From positions 6,483,001-6,547,000 of the forward strand of contig CM055605.1 of assembly GCA_029379385.1 (NCBI GenBank): 64,000 bases of DNA, written 5' to 3'. The position numbers and the translations under genes were made by a program. Within the stretch, counting starts at the first letter, position 1. Each line of letters begins with the position of its first letter. Below the pieces are notes generated by a model. It was not told where the DNA came from, searched no databases, and saw nothing but the letters and a program-made list of their open reading frames with translations. Shown in pieces: positions 12,690-25,464 of the stretch. Origin of the DNA: Quillaja saponaria. Taxonomy: Eukaryota; Streptophyta; Magnoliopsida; Fabales; Quillajaceae.

Positions 12690-13870
12690 GTTTCATCAAA
12701 AAGAGATAAATTTGGTAAAAAAAAAAAAAGCAGTGATATATATTCTATACTCTTCGATTTTCCTTTTTTCTTCAATAAATTTATTTCCAAACATAGCCGA
12801 ATCTTGTTTCAAGGCCCAAAAAATACTTTCGTCTTCAAAAATAGATCCCAAACGGGCCCTTACTTCTTCATCACCTTTTGTCTTTGGGCTTTTTCTTGGT
12901 TTGTCTGCCATTTTCACCTTCAGCTGAAGTAATGTTGAGCTTTCTAACTCTGAAACTAGGGGTTTCACTTGCCAGTACCAGTTATTACCACATTTAATGA
13001 TTCATCCATTGCCCAGACCAAGAACTGGAGGAGATCTGATTTCATGAATGATTGTGCCTGGGAAGATGGTGAGGAAAATTGTTAATTTCATTAGTAAAGT
13101 TTCATTTTTCTTTTTTCTTAAATTATTTTAATGCCATGGTGAAAAATAAGACGAGGGATATTTGAGGGGAATTGGTAATTTTTTCTATTTCTAGACTTTT
13201 CACTGGGTATCCATGAATTGTTGTGAGTATAGTTATTTTTCTCTGTTGCTGGATATTAGAGCTTGAAATCTACATTACATTCGATTATGGGAATTGTAGT
13301 GCTGTAGGTGAAGCTAACACCAACTTGAAGGTGGACTGGTAGAACATATGTGGTGTCTTAAAGTTGTTGTCTTATGGGTTAAAAATTGTAGAAGAGTATC
13401 ACTTTTGCAGAGCATGGTAGTACAGAAATGGGAAATTTTTAGGTTCTGGTAGGATTGTTGAAGGATAGAAGTTTTGATGTGTATCCTCAAAATAATATTT
13501 TTATGGAATCCTTAAAATTAAAGATTGTTGAAATTTTTGTACATGTCTTCTGGGTTTTGTTGATGCCACCAATTTTAGTTAAGCTGATGATGGGTTCTTG
13601 ACTTCTTGTTGATTGATTTTGATCCTTTCTTCAAAGAATTTCAAGTGCTACCCACGGAAAAGTTACTTGTGACTTGTATTTTTATTGAAGAAGTTGAAAC
13701 AAGAAATGGTTTTGAAAAAGGTAAACTACATTTTTCTTTGAGTTCAGCTACATCTCTTTTTCCCTTTTCTCTATTTGCTCGAGTCTGTAAAGAGGAAATA
13801 AAATGAGAAATGATGAATGAATCATCTTCTTTGTTTCAGTATTTTGTATACCCCTGATGTATGATGATCG
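12690..13870. repeat. Conserved non-P450 block, unit 1
   Basis: This block recurs in each unit (12690-13870, 18180-19440 interrupted by a MITE, 27407-28880, 36950-37950), and its first part also lies in the flanking repeats. Landmarks in order are: 'aataaatttatttccaaac', a GGGCCC-containing run, 'ctttttcttgg', the stretch near 13000-13075, a long tract near 13290-13430, and a GATCCTTTCTT-containing tract near 13620. Around 13000-13075 the + strand reads SSIAQTKNWRRSDFMNDC then WED before a donor-like GTGAGG; copies elsewhere break the frame. It may be a captured and decayed gene piece. No family is recognised. Confidence 0.6.
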
Positions 13871-13988
13871 TTAAAATATGCTGCCTGGGCTGCTACCATC
13901 TATACCAGCATTAGTAATTGCCATGGTTTGAGACATAAATTTTGTAGTTGATATTGCAGACAAAATATTTTAAGACACTAATGTTGAT

Positions 13989-14345
13989 ATTGCAGTTTAT
14001 GTGAAAAGATATGAGCACCTTGTTGTGGCTGAAGAGTAATTACAGAGAATGGAGTGTCAGTATAGCCCGGGGGAAAAGCTCAAACCAGAAACATAGTAGG
14101 ATCATTGCCAAGGCCACTTAGCTTCCAACATGGAAAAGTTGTCCAATGCAGATTCGAGGATCCAAATGGGAAGTATGTAATCTGGCCTTTTTTTTGCCTT
14201 CAAAACTCATCCCGAAATTCTCAGGGTCGAATACCTTTGCATCATTGCCCCAAAGTTCATTATCTTGGTGAACCATAAGTGTCAAGGAAATTTGAACTTC
14301 TGCAGGTAATCACAGGTTTCCTAGTTTCATTTCGTTATCAATATA
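13989..14345 (-). pseudogene. Solo CYP72A exon-5 relic, unit 1
   Basis: On the - strand this aligns with CYP72A exon 5, from near the splice acceptor through the P-A-x-V segment, the [16 protein letters not shown] segment and on to the C-terminus. It is broken by indels and stops. Unlike the relics in units 2-4, it still contains the heme-loop region (sequence facing 'ccaatgcagattcgagg'). No exon 1-4 lies upstream in matching position; the next P450 exon is the true exon 5 of pseudogene 3 at 14521. It is a leftover of an earlier copy. Confidence 0.8.
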
Positions 14346-14520
14346 CCAACATGGATAGTTATAACAATTGAATATGGGAATGTTTCCTGAGATTTGTAAA
14401 AAAATTTATTTTTTATTTTTTTGTGGATTTAGTACATAGAAAGAAAATTTTGATAAAAATTAGTATTATTGATATCATAGAATCAAAATTCTGATTTAAA
14501 AACTGTGTCTGTGGTTGATA

Positions 14521-17496
14521 TTACAGTTTATGTAGAATGATATGAGCACCATGTTGTGGGTGAAGAGTAACTACAGTGATAGGAGAATGAGCATAGATTG
14601 GGGAAAGCTCAAAGTAGAAATGTTGTAGAATCATTGACAAAGCCATTTTCACTTCCAAGATGGCAAAGTTTTGTCCGATGCAGATCCGAGGGCCCCATCC
14701 AAACGGGAAGAAAGAAACTTGGCCTTTTGTTGCTTTTGACACACCTTCTGTGAACCTCTCTGGTTTGAACTCCTCCGCGTCATTGCCCCAAAGCTCATGG
14801 TCATGTTGAACGAGAACTGTTGGTAAAGCAATTTCCACTCCTGCAGGTAATGACATTTACCTAAGTTTCATTTCGTTGTGAGTTTCTCGAGTGAGCATAA
14901 TTATTGGTGGATATAACCTGAGAACTTCATACAGGATCATGGTCACCTGCAGTAGTAAAGGGTTATTTTATGGTAGCAGTATCACGAAGAAGATATATAT
15001 GCTATGTACCTTTCAAGAAAATCATGTGATTCTTACAATTTTGAGGCAACTTTGACCATCAAAGTCAGATTTTTGGCTGCCAAAAAGTTGCAAGACCTCA
15101 TCCCTCGCACATGATTGCCATCTAGGATGCCTACTTAATAACACCAAAGTCCAGACAAGCAAGGTTGAGGTGGTTTCTTGCCCAACAAAGTAAAATAGCT
15201 TTCATTCCTCCATTACTTCGTAAGTACTCATTCCCCCATTCTTAATATTCATATATGTTCTAGGGTCTCCTTGTGATTTGATTCTAAAAGCATGCCTAAT
15301 AAGTCGTCATTAGCTGCTTCACCTGCCTTCGTTGCCTTCTCTCTTTTCTTGATAATACCCTTGAGTAAATCTTGTATATCTTTGTCAATTTCCTTCAACT
15401 TCTAGTTTGAAGCAGTTGGTAGAAACCTATTAAAAGGGGAAGAAGAAAAGAAAACCAAACAAAAGAGAAGTAATCTGTCCTAATTTCTTTGCTCTTCTAA
15501 CTTTTTGAGGCTTTGCTCGTTTTGGGGATTCGTAAGGTTTTTGGAAACCATTTTCTTAGAAATTACTTTTAATCATTGTTTGTTTCTTTTCTGTAACTTC
15601 TAGAAGGATTTTTCCGGTTAAAGGAGCCTCGTTTTGATGAATTGGAACACGTTTTAGCTGTCAACGGGGAATATTCTTACCTCCATCCTGGAATGTAAAG
15701 AGACTGTATAACTTTCATTGCAAGTTCTGCTTGCTCTTTCAAAAGTTCAAAAATTCTTCTTCCTTCCTCATAGCTACTTCCAAAAGCTGTCTGCGAAATA
15801 GCATCACAACTGAAGTTCTGAAGGGATGGCCATATATCTAACTCATATGAACCCTTGGGAGATACAAGTGCCTCCCAGTTGCTCATCATATCATCACAGC
15901 TTTGATGAAATGTTGGTAACATAAGCTGTGATAGAATGAAAGAGTGAAAAGAAAAAACAGATAAGATAATATATTCAACATCTCATTGGATATGTTTACA
16001 AATACATAAAGAATACCGTCAAATAAGAGAAAAGATTATTGCCAATGCTACTTTGTGGAGTAAACTTTACTTAGTACATTTAATCTGAACTATATATCTA
16101 TTTACTGGGTGCACGGCAGTCTCTAATGAGAAAGTGAATCTCACAGGGGACTGATTTTTATTTTATTTTATTTTATATTTTTGAGTGGTGGTCGTGTACC
16201 CATATATAAACAAAACATATATGGGTACAAAACTAAAGAGTACAATATTTTGACACACTAAAAATCAATCTATACATGGGGAAAGTGTAAGAAGAAGTGA
16301 CCTTCAGTTTCTCTAGATTGAATGCGGGATTGATAATCTTTCTGTGTTTAGCCCACTTCCCACCCTCATAATTTGCAAGACCAGAGGATACAAACTTGGT
16401 TAGTGGATTTGAGTGTGATTTCTGAAAGTCATAGATCTTGGTAAAAATATCTTTGATTTGCTCAGGATCCATGATAATAACCCATGGTACTGGGCCAGAC
16501 CACAAGAAAGAATTCTTACCTGCACATTATTTGAGCACAAAGCTTTATTTGGATTCTTGTAGATAATACTTAGCAACATAAATGCACACTGTAATTAGTT
16601 AAAAATTGATAGTAGACCAAGATTTTGGAAACAAGGAGGACAATATTAAAATAAAATTAGTAGAAATGATTGTATGCTTTTTCTCATTATGAGTTTTTTG
16701 TCCAAATATTTAAGAGTAGTTTAACTTGGCATTTATATAAAATTGTATAATTTAATCATATGTTGTATCTTATTTGATCAAACAACTTATACCCAATCAC
16801 AATATAGATAACTGCTTGTCTGCCTTTGTTTTAATCTTTACATATCAATTATCCATATAAAATATGTTATCTTGTAGGGCATCACTACGTGCACAGAGCA
16901 AATTGCCCGTGTGCTTCCCTTTAATGTAAGGTGCGTCCTATATAAACATTGTGGATGCGTAGAGCAAGCCATCTTAGTTTGAAGATTTTGTTTTCTTGTT
17001 TGAAATAAGTTATAGATAAAGTGAACACTATGTACAAGTGCACGACAATCAATCAAAAAAAGCACGTGAGCGCTATTTGATGCTCACTTTTTATTAAGAG
17101 ATTGTCGTGCACGTAGATGTATCCTAAATATAGTAAAAACATATAATATTGAAATACATAAGAATTGAATTTGTGCAATTGAGTGATGGGGTGATACATA
17201 GAGGCATAGAAATAGAGGTTGTAGTACCATAGTTCTTGACAGTTTGAAGGACAAAGGGAGAGACACGCGATGCAATATCATCAGAGGAGGGATTCATGGG
17301 TTGATCTGGCTTCTCGTAACATCTGGTCCATCTGTTTGATATCCCCATCCAAGAACCTATATGAATTGCCTTCAAGACCTTCCTTTCTCAACCTCCTCTC
17401 TAACTTTTTTGGCCTCAGCCACAACCACTTCAGCACCTTCCATGCCCATATCAGTAGCGGTACCACACTTATAAGAACCCAAAGTGAAATTGTCAT
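14521..17496 (-). pseudogene. CYP72A: CYP72A pseudogene 3
   Basis: All five exons can be placed on the - strand: exon 1 17496-17228, exon 2 16519-16302, exon 3 15925-15681, exon 4 15426-15037 and exon 5 14946-14521. Exon 1 has a 2-base deletion near 17301-17307 in the EARS-KPMN segment, so the frame ends in LL-stop. Exon 4 has a stop where the intact copies have the first lysine of NKKMK, a stop in place of the cysteine in EECK, and frameshifts around the GNNKN loop; its oxygen motif reads VGQETT instead of AGQETT. Exon 5 has an in-frame TAA two codons before LPAG, though the rest, with PERF and [10 protein letters not shown], is open. Splice sites are canonical. Not functional. A TATA-like element lies on the - strand at about 17539-17546. 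Confidence 0.93.
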
Positions 17497-17509
17497 TTCT
17501 ATTTTATTT

Positions 17510-18180
17510 TGTTAGAGAGAAAGAGAGAGTAGATGCTGCTTATATAGGGAAAAAGAAAAAGAAGAGGAAGAGTTTGAACATTTGGCCTAATTAGATTGCA
17601 AAAAATACAAATGAAAAATGAAAGGTGATCATGATGGACAAATTTCTACATTAGAAATGGACTGCTGTATTAATTCTTAATGCCAGTAATACAGTTGTTG
17701 ATAATGATTTCAGTTATACAATAAATGACTTGCTATTTTAGAACATTTTAAATTTCAATTACTGTATTTATTACCCATCTTCCTTGGAAGAAAAAAAAAA
17801 TCATTTATTAAGTACATTGTACTAAACCAATTGTCACTCGTAATAAATATTAAGCAATTGCTGTATATATCATTTCAACAAGTATCCTAATATTACTCAA
17901 ATAAGGGTAGGGTTATGTGCATAATTGAATCCTTTATGACTGATATTACTAAATAAGTGATAGTTTATGGGTGTTAAGTTCCATTTTACCCCAAAGAAAG
18001 GAAAAGAAAAAAAATATATATTTTCTCCAATTTGAGAACCAAGTGAAAATGAAATAATTTTGAAATTTATTTTTGATGTTAAGACAACAGAAGTTATCTC
18101 ATTCAGTTGTGAAGGCAACATAGATAAAATTAAATTATTAGTTGTTGAAATCTCATGATTAGAATTTTAGTATATTAATA
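17510..18180. other. Upstream region of pseudogene 3 and unit boundary
   Basis: Contains the former promoter of the 14521-17496 copy (TATATAAG on the - strand at 17539-17546) and AT-rich DNA. A - strand open frame at 17897-18121 has no recognisable domain. Nothing else is supported. Confidence 0.45.
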
Positions 18181-19440
18181 TTTTATTGGGCTTTTTCTTA
18201 GCCATTTTCACTTTTCACCTGAAGTAATTTTGAGCTTTCTAATTTGGAACATCAGGGTTTCACTTACCAGTAGCAGTTATCAGATAAAGCGAACCATAAT
18301 GATTCATGTATTGCCCATACCAAGAAGAGGAGGAGATCTGAATTCATAAAAGATTCCACCTAGCAGAATGTGACTCCAAAGGTGATGAAAATAGTTATTT
18401 TCTTTCTCTTCTTTAATAGAGTTTCCAATTGGTTTGATGGATTTTTTTTTTTTAATACTAATTACTAGAATGCCATAGTGAAGAATTGTATGAAAGAATA
18501 TTTGAAGGATGTAATTAGGAACTGGAAGTGTTTTTTTTATGTGTAGATTTTCACTAGGGGTCCATAAATTGTTTTGACTTTTGAATCTAATTATTTCCTT
18601 TGTTGCTGCTTATTAGAGCTTGCAATCCACATTAACTTTGATTAGGGAAACTGTAGTTAGAGGTGTGCATGGTTCGATTTTAGAAAAAAAATAACCAATC
18701 CGAATATTCAGTTAGCATAAAAAAATAATCATATTCGATTTTTAGTGATTTTGACAAGTAAGATAACCAAACCCAACCCAACAGGTTGGTTTGGTTTGGT
18801 TTAGGTTGCTTTTCAGTTATTGGGCTAAAGTTGGATTGTTAGGCCTAATTTGCTATCTTTAGGCCGAAACATTAAAAAAAAAAAATCACAAATTGAGGCC
18901 CAAAAAATACAAACATTAAAACAAAAATACAATAATTTATAATTTCGTCATATAACTTGTTAATATGAAAAAAAAAATTAGATTACTAATAATTTTGTCA
19001 AAAATAAGGGTAGCTTAGTAATAACATAGTTAATATTTTTTTTAAAAATAATATTTGTTTTATTTCTCAATTTGGTTTGGTTAATCAAAACCAAAACCAA
19101 CTTTTACATAAAAAATAATAATAATAATATCCCAAAAAAACCACCCAAAAAAAAAAAAACAAATCTAAACCTAAATTTTCGGGTGATTTAGATCGGTTTG
19201 TTCGGTTAATCCAAACTGTGCTCTAATTGTAGTACACGAAAACACCAATTTGGACATAGTATTTTAGAAACCATGGAGGTGGAGAATAAGTGGTGGTGTC
19301 ATAGAGTTGTGGTCTTCTGGGTTAAAAATTGTAGAATACTGCCACTTTTGCAGAGCATGCTAGTTGAGAAATGGGATTTTTTAGGTTTGGTAGAATTGAT
19401 GAATGATATGTATTTCCAAAATAGTAATTGTATTCCTTAG
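18180..19440. repeat. Conserved non-P450 block, unit 2 (split by a MITE)
   Basis: The block matches 12690-13870, beginning in the 'gggctttttctta' segment at 18187 and continuing through 'attgcccataccaagaag' near 18310. It is interrupted by the hAT-type MITE at 18658-19225 and resumes at 'caccaatttggacatag' near 19243. Its 5' portion is shorter than in units 1 and 3. No reading frame is conserved. Confidence 0.6.
18658..19225. mobile_element. hAT-type MITE inserted in unit 2
   Basis: The element begins TAGAGGTGTGCATGG and ends with CTCTA, the complement of its first five bases. It is flanked by an 8-bp duplication with one mismatch, ACTGTAGT at 18650-18657 and ATTGTAGT at 19226-19233. An 8-bp duplication and a TAG-starting terminus fit hAT elements. 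The interior is rich in 'ggtttggttt'-type runs like the element at 34866-35427, so the two are related. The equivalent sites in the other units (near 13290, 27920 and 37575) read straight through 'attgtagtgc' and are empty. No transposase is encoded. Confidence 0.75.
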
Positions 19441-19672
19441 ATAATTGCCAAAGCCATCTAAGTTTCCAACATGGCAAAGTTTTGAAACCTTCCCTTTTGT
19501 TGCCTTCGAAACACCTTTAGAAAACTCTCAGGGTTGAACTCCTTTGCTTTATTGCCCCAAAGTTCATATCATGGTGAACCAGAAGTTTTTGTAAGCAACA
19601 CTGAACTCCTGCAGGTAATGACAGGTTTCCTAGTTTCGTTTCTTTATCAATATACCAACATGGTTAATTATA
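19440..19672 (-). pseudogene. Solo CYP72A exon-5 relic, unit 2
   Basis: A - strand fragment of CYP72A exon 5 with the segment encoding MVxHHD, LWGN and AKEFNPE, and a deletion that joins the codons near KG(Q)F directly to those near LEAKM. The heme-binding loop and its cysteine are gone. The C-terminal third is also lost. The same loop deletion is seen at 29165-29490 and 38125-38440 but not at 13989-14345. Confidence 0.75.
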
Positions 19673-20262
19673 AACATTGAATTTCTTACTTGTGGATTCA
19701 AATAATATGTAGACATAAAATTTTGATAGACACTGATATTGATGATACCATAGTTGTCAAATAATGATTTGAATTGTGAATCAAAATCCAGATTTGAGAA
19801 TCTAGAATTGTAAGCTTTGGTATGAATTATGCAAATCATTTCCAAATAAAATTTATAGATGTAATAATGAATTCTTCAAACAAAATACATTGAAAAATAA
19901 AATATCTTAACAATGGATGCTCATTTAACCAAGTAAAAGAGAAACTGGTTTTAAAGTAAGTAATCTATGTCTTGAGGAAAAAAAAGAGTTTATTCTCTTC
20001 AAAAGCATTGCTTCTTCTTCACTTTGGAGAAGATCTAACCAATCATATTTTATATTAAAAATGTATAGCTTTCGTCTAAACAGAAAAGCCATTTAATATC
20101 ACTTAGGCTTTTAAATGGGAAATGTTTATTTAGAGTTTAAGATTTGAATAGTACTGTATCATATGATTCCATTGTAGCTTAGATTCACCCATTAGATTTG
20201 TATCATTGGTACATAAAAATCAAAAGCAAATCCTGTCATTCTAACTACTATGATCGATGATA

Positions 20263-23200
20263 TTACAGTTTATGTAAAATGATATGAGCACCATGTTGTG
20301 GGGAAAGAGTAGCTACAGTAACAGGAGCATGAGCATAGGCTGGGGAAAGCTCAAAGGAGAAACGTTGTAGAATATTTGACAAAGCCATTTTCACTTCCAA
20401 GATGGCAAAGTTTTGTCCAATGCAGGTCCGAGGACCCCCTCCAAATGGGAAGAATGAAACTCGGCCTTTTGTGACTTTTGACACACCTTCTTTGAACCTC
20501 TCTGGTTTGAACTCCTTGGCATCATTTCCCCAAAGCTCATGATCATGATGAACGAGAACTGTTGGTAAAGCAACTTCCACGCCTGCGGGTAATGACAGTT
20601 TCCCAAGTTTCATTTCTTTGTGGGTTGCTCGAGTGAGCATAGTTACTGGTGGATATAACCTGAGAACCTCGTAAAAAATCATGGTCACCTGCAGTGGTGA
20701 AGGGTTAGTTTATGGTAGCAGTCAACACCAAGCAGATGTATATGCTATGTATTTTTCAGGAAAATCATGTCATTCTTACTATTTTGAGGCGACTTAGCCC
20801 ATCAAAGTCTGGTTTTTGGTTGCCAAAAACTTGCAAGACCTCATCCCTTGCACGTGATTGCCAATTAGGATGCCTACTCAATAACACCATAGTCCAGACA
20901 AGCAAGTTTGAGGTGGTTTCTTGTCCAGCAAAGTAGAATATCTTGCATTCTTCGATTACTTCATCAATGCTCAATCCAACATTCTTATTGTTTCCATGTT
21001 CTTTTATCTCCTTGTGATTTGATTCTAACAGTATGCCTAATAAGTCATTATTAGCAGCTTCACCTGTCTTCATTGCCATCTCTCTTTTGTTGATAATACC
21101 CTTGAGTGAATTCCGTATATCTCTGTCATTTTCCTTCATCTTCTTGTTCAAAGCAGTTGGTAGAAACCTATTGAAAGGTAAGAGAAAACAAAACAAAAAA
21201 AACAAAGGGGAAGTGATGGGTCCTAATTTCTTTTCTCTTCTAACTTTATGAAAATTCCCTGGATTTGTTCGTTTGAGATATATGTAGGGTTGTTTGGGGC
21301 ATTATATAGGATTACATAGTATAAGCTAATAAAATGTTTTAGACAATGTTAGTTATACAATTGTATTATCCTTTTCCTTTTCACACAATAGTCTATTATT
21401 GTTAGATCAATGTAGTATAAGTTTATATTATATCATGTTGTTACCTAACACTGCATAAGAGTCAACCTAACAAATTCTGGGAACAAATTTCTTAGAATTT
21501 AATTGTAACTAATGGTCTTTTCTTTACAATCTGGAATGATTTGTCCTGTTAAATGAGCCTGTTTTTTTATGAACAGGAACATGATACTGGGTAGTGCATT
21601 CTTACCTCCATCCAGGAATGTAAACAGACTGTATAACTTCCATTGTAAGTTCAGCTTGCACTTTCAGAAGTTGGAAAATTCTTCTTCCTTCCTCACAGCT
21701 ACTTCCGAAAGCTGTCCGTGAAATAGCATCACAACTGAAGTTCTCAATGGATGGCCATACATCCAACTCATACGAACCCTTGGGAGATACCAGTGCCTCC
21801 CAGTTCTTAATCATATCATTACAGCTTTGATCAAATTTAGTTAACATAAGCTGTGATAGAATGAAGAATGTATATATTCAGTATCATATTGTTAACAAAC
21901 TATAGATCATTCTATGCAACGGGAAAGTGTAGAAGTGACCTTGAGTTTCTCTAGTTTGAATGCTGGATTGATAATCTTTCTGTGTTTAGCCCACTTCTCA
22001 CCCTCATAATCTTGAAGTCCAGAGGCTAAGAGCTTGATTAATGGATTTGTATGTGGTTTCCGAAAGTCATAGTTCTTTGCAAAGATTTCTTTGATTTGTT
22101 CCGGATCCATGATAACAACACTTGGTACCGTGCCAATCCACATGAATGAATTCTTACCTACACGTTCAAAAGTGTTTTGTTTGGATGAGTTACAATAAAA
22201 ATACTATGAAATTTAAAAAGTTATTTGGTTGTAAGGTTTTAAGGAGATAGAATATCAAAGTTATTAGAAAGTGGTATGTTCTAGAAAAAAATTCAGCAAA
22301 TTGTTTTATATAATTAGTTTCGATATCTATTGAATAAATTTTTTTATTCTTTAAATGATGATAATGTGTTTTTTTTTTTTTTTTTGAGAGATTTTCATTC
22401 TATACATAAATTAGAATAAGACTGTAGGTTGAAATATAATAAAGGGTATATTTGTTTAAATAAAAAAATATTAATATTTATTTGAGATTCTAATGTTTTC
22501 TATTTGAAAAAATAAAAATCTATTTCTAGCTTTAACTTTCAGTACTCTAAAAGTTCAAAAATACTTTTCGATAAAGTTTAAAAATTAAAATTTTTATTAC
22601 CAAATAGTTGTGAGTAAAATCTTAAACTTAAAAACTACTCTCAAGTATAGCTATTTAAAAAGTGAAGTATAAAAAGCTGAAAAATATTTGAATGAGTTAA
22701 TGTAAAAGTTATGTGAGATGTAAAAAATTGTTTGATTTTTATTTTTTATTTTTAAATATTGAGTATTAAAATTACTAAAAGGACAATTTTGACAAATATT
22801 ATAATTATGTTGTCTAAATAAATAATTATTAAAATTCTTTTGAGTTTCCTTTATTCTATATTTGGAAAAGTTTTTTTTTTTTTTTTAAATTTAGTTTTGT
22901 AGACTCTAAAACCCAAAAATATTTCTATAAAACTTAAAAAATAAAATCTCTATTACCAATTAGTTTTATAGAAAAGTTTAAACCCATAATCTATTTTAAA
23001 AGTCAAACTAAACTAGAGGCAATACTTAACAAATTAATTACACTTTAGTTAAAAATCGATAACAGACAAATTTTGGAAATGATTATAGCCAAAGATTTTG
23101 GAAACAAGGAGAAGAATATTACTCCATATAAACAATCTGAGTAAAAATGATTATATGTGTTTTTTCATTAAGGGTATTTTTGTCTAAATATTTACAAATA

Positions 23201-23894
23201 GTGTAATTTAACCTTATATATTTACTTCCGTCAAGTTATATAATATTACACCAATAATGAAGATAATTTAATAATATTATTTACCTAATCTTACACTAAA
23301 TACAATATCTATAATTTTATCTTAACCGTTACGTATTTTTAATTACAAAAACAAAAGTAAATTTTACATAAGAATAACTTAGTTCCTCTCGTGCTTTAGT
23401 CGAGGGAGTAATTTTTTTAAAATAGTCTTGAAATAAAAAAAACATGATATTGAATTGAAATAAGTAAAAATAAGGACATTAATTTATGCAATTGAGGAAG
23501 GGGGTGGGTGATACATGAGAAATGATATTGAATTGAAATTAGTAAAAATAAGGATATTAATTTATGCAATTGAGTGAAGGTGTGGGTGATACATGAGAAG
23601 CATAGAGATAGATGTAGTAGTACCATAGTTCTTGACTGTTTGATGGACAAAGGGAGTGGCACGCCATGCAATCTCATTAGAGAAGATATCCATGGATTTA
23701 GATCTGGCTTCTCTTGAAATCTTGGTCATTTGTTTGAAATCGCCATACAATAACTTATATGAATTGCCTGCAAGACCTTCCCTTCTCAGCCTGCTCTCTA
23801 ATTTCTTCGGCCTCAGCCACAACCAGTTCACCACCTTCCATACCCATATCAGGACTACTATCACACTTGGAAGAACCCAAACTGAAATTCCCAT
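20263..23894 (-). CDS. CYP72A: Cytochrome P450, CYP72A subfamily, intact
   Basis: Five exons join with canonical GT-AG sites: 23894-23624, 22157-21940, 21850-21606, 21167-20780 and 20688-20263. They give 1548 coding bases and 515 residues, the normal length for CYP72A. The start at 23894 (MGISVWVL) matches the other copies; an upstream open frame is 5' leader. Residues about 5-20 form the ER membrane anchor, followed by WLRPKKLE. The I-helix AGQETT lies at 325-330, ExxR (EVLR) at 381-384, PERF at 436-439 and the heme loop [10 protein letters not shown] at 456-465, with ligand Cys463. It should be an ER monooxygenase using NADPH-P450 reductase. Characterised CYP72A members include secologanin synthase, triterpenoid oxidases and a gibberellin 13-oxidase, but the substrate here cannot be inferred. 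Intron 1 is about 1.47 kb. Confidence 0.95.
21287..21475. mobile_element. MITE-like insertion in intron 3 of the 20263-23894 gene
   Basis: The left end reads 'gttgtttggggcattatat' and the right end, read as the complement, begins 'gttaggttgactcttatgc', giving an imperfect inverted repeat. The interior is AT-rich with 'tagtataag' motifs. The same element sits at the same place in intron 3 of the 30107-33577 gene and, truncated on one side, in the 38936-42282 pseudogene. It is absent from intron 3 of the 14521-17496 pseudogene. Confidence 0.55.
23446..23600. repeat. 78-bp tandem duplication in intron 1, next to the donor
   Basis: Two near-identical copies beginning 'gatattgaattgaaat' start at 23446 and 23524, so the period is 78 bases. 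Each ends near 'gggtgatacatgaga'. The corresponding stretch occurs once in the sister genes (near 33210-33285 and 41905-41985). It lies just downstream of the intron 1 donor of the 20263-23894 gene and does not duplicate the splice site. Confidence 0.85.
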
Positions 23895-23950
23895 TTCTCT
23901 ATTTTGTGTATCTGTTTGTGTGAGACAGAAATGAGAGAGGAGATGGTGTA

Positions 23951-23959
23951 ATTTATATA
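23951..23959 (-). promoter_or_regulatory. TATA box of the 20263-23894 gene
   Basis: TATATAAAT on the - strand, 57-65 bases upstream of the ATG. The same motif at a similar distance precedes the ATG of the 30107-33577 and 38936-42282 copies, and conservation between copies supports it as the core promoter. Confidence 0.6.
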
Positions 23960-24436
23960 AGGGAAAAGAAAAGAAACAAGAAGAGTTTTCAACATTTGGC
24001 AAAATTGTGTATGCCACAAGGATTTTTTTTAACAGATGCCTTAAAGGTATTTATTAATTAAGATTTTATAAATAAACAGTTTGTAACAATTATTACGATA
24101 ATTGATCATAATTTTAATGCTATTTAATCCACAAATTACTATTTTTAGAAAGTTTTAATTTTTTTTAAATATATTTATTATAGTTTAACAAGTGTCTTTA
24201 GGGACATCCTTTACAAAAAAATTTAAATATAAATGTCAAAATTCTTGTTAGTCTCTTAAATTGGACTGAAACAATAGGAAAAATATACATTTTTTAATGT
24301 TTAATAAATATAGCCAAAGGATTGTTTGCCTTTGTTGAAGAAATAAATTATAATTCTGATGTTATATAAATAATAAATTATTGTAAAATATTTTAATTTT
24401 AAAATTATATTCATTGTATTTATTAAATATTTTTAG

Positions 24437-24965
24437 TATCGAGTCAACTCAACTCAATTAAGTCTTAAATTCCAAACTAGTTGGGGTTAACTATATGAAT
24501 CATTTTCCTCTATTCACATCGATCCAATGCATTATTTTCAGTAATGTATAGAGCAATCATATCCTTCACAGTGACTGGTTCCCATACAAGTTTCGATCAC
24601 CCTTTACCACCTACACTAAGTCACATTTTCTAACTACGGCTTTCATTGACCGACGTTGAATATATTCAAACTAACGTAAGCGATTTTTCCTCATTTTCTC
24701 TTAGATGGATGCTACCTCAACTTTCCTACGAATCTCCCCATTTCATTTTGTATCATGTTTTGTATATCTAGTCATCTATCTCAACATTTACATTTCGGCT
24801 ACTCCCATCTTATTATAGTGTTGTTTCTTAATTGCCAACATTCTGAACTATACAACATAACCGCTGTCATCTTATAAAATTTTTCTTTTAACCTATTCAA
24901 TATTTTAGAATCACATAAAACTTCCAAAACAATTGGTCACTTCATCTACCCTGCCTTAATTATAT
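24437..24965 (-). mobile_element. RTE-type LINE 3' fragment
   Basis: On the - strand part of the fragment reads as a decayed reverse-transcriptase C-terminus (FYKMTAVMLYSSECWQLRN near 24810-24890), followed towards lower coordinates by an untranslated tail ending near 'agtttggaatttaag'. This arrangement is typical of plant RTE-clade LINEs. It interrupts sequence that is continuous at the matching places in unit 3 (near 34270) and in the flanking repeats (near 300 and 42980), so it inserted only in unit 2. It is 5'-truncated and inactive. Confidence 0.7.
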
Positions 24966-25464
24966 GGTTCATATGTATTCGTTAAAAAATAAAAATTATA
25001 TTAAATATTTATTATTAAATTTATTACATCTTAATAAGTAATCTCAATATACTCGTCCCTCACATTATTCAAAAATGATTGCTACTTACCTCAATAAATA
25101 ATAATAATAAATCATGTTTATACAATATTGACAATTGTTTCTTTAAAAGGTGTACTTCAAAGGGGACAAAATCATAAGAAATTTAATCGACATAATTAAT
25201 TAACATTTCATCTCACATGTAGGCTTGATATATTTTTGTAATAGTTCAGCCTAACATATAGACTTCAACTTTATTGATGATTTGACTTACATATCAAAAC
25301 CTATAAATAAAATAATTCATTAAAAATATTAACTTTTAAACATTATTTATTTCTCTTGTTCTTCGTAACTGAACAGGATTACAGTATCACTGAAAATAAA
25401 TTTCTTACATAAACTGGAGATGATAATAATAAATATAAATAATTCCATCAAACTTGAGAAGAGT

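Noticed and set aside
12696..12968. - strand frame starting near MADKPRKSPKTK as a gene
   Set aside because: The corresponding frame is broken or altered in the other copies of the block and matches no known family.
20712..21251. Open frames antisense to P450 exons (for example 20712-20936, 21033-21251, 30786-31055, 40186-40437)
   Set aside because: They mirror conserved P450 exons on the opposite strand and have no domain of their own.
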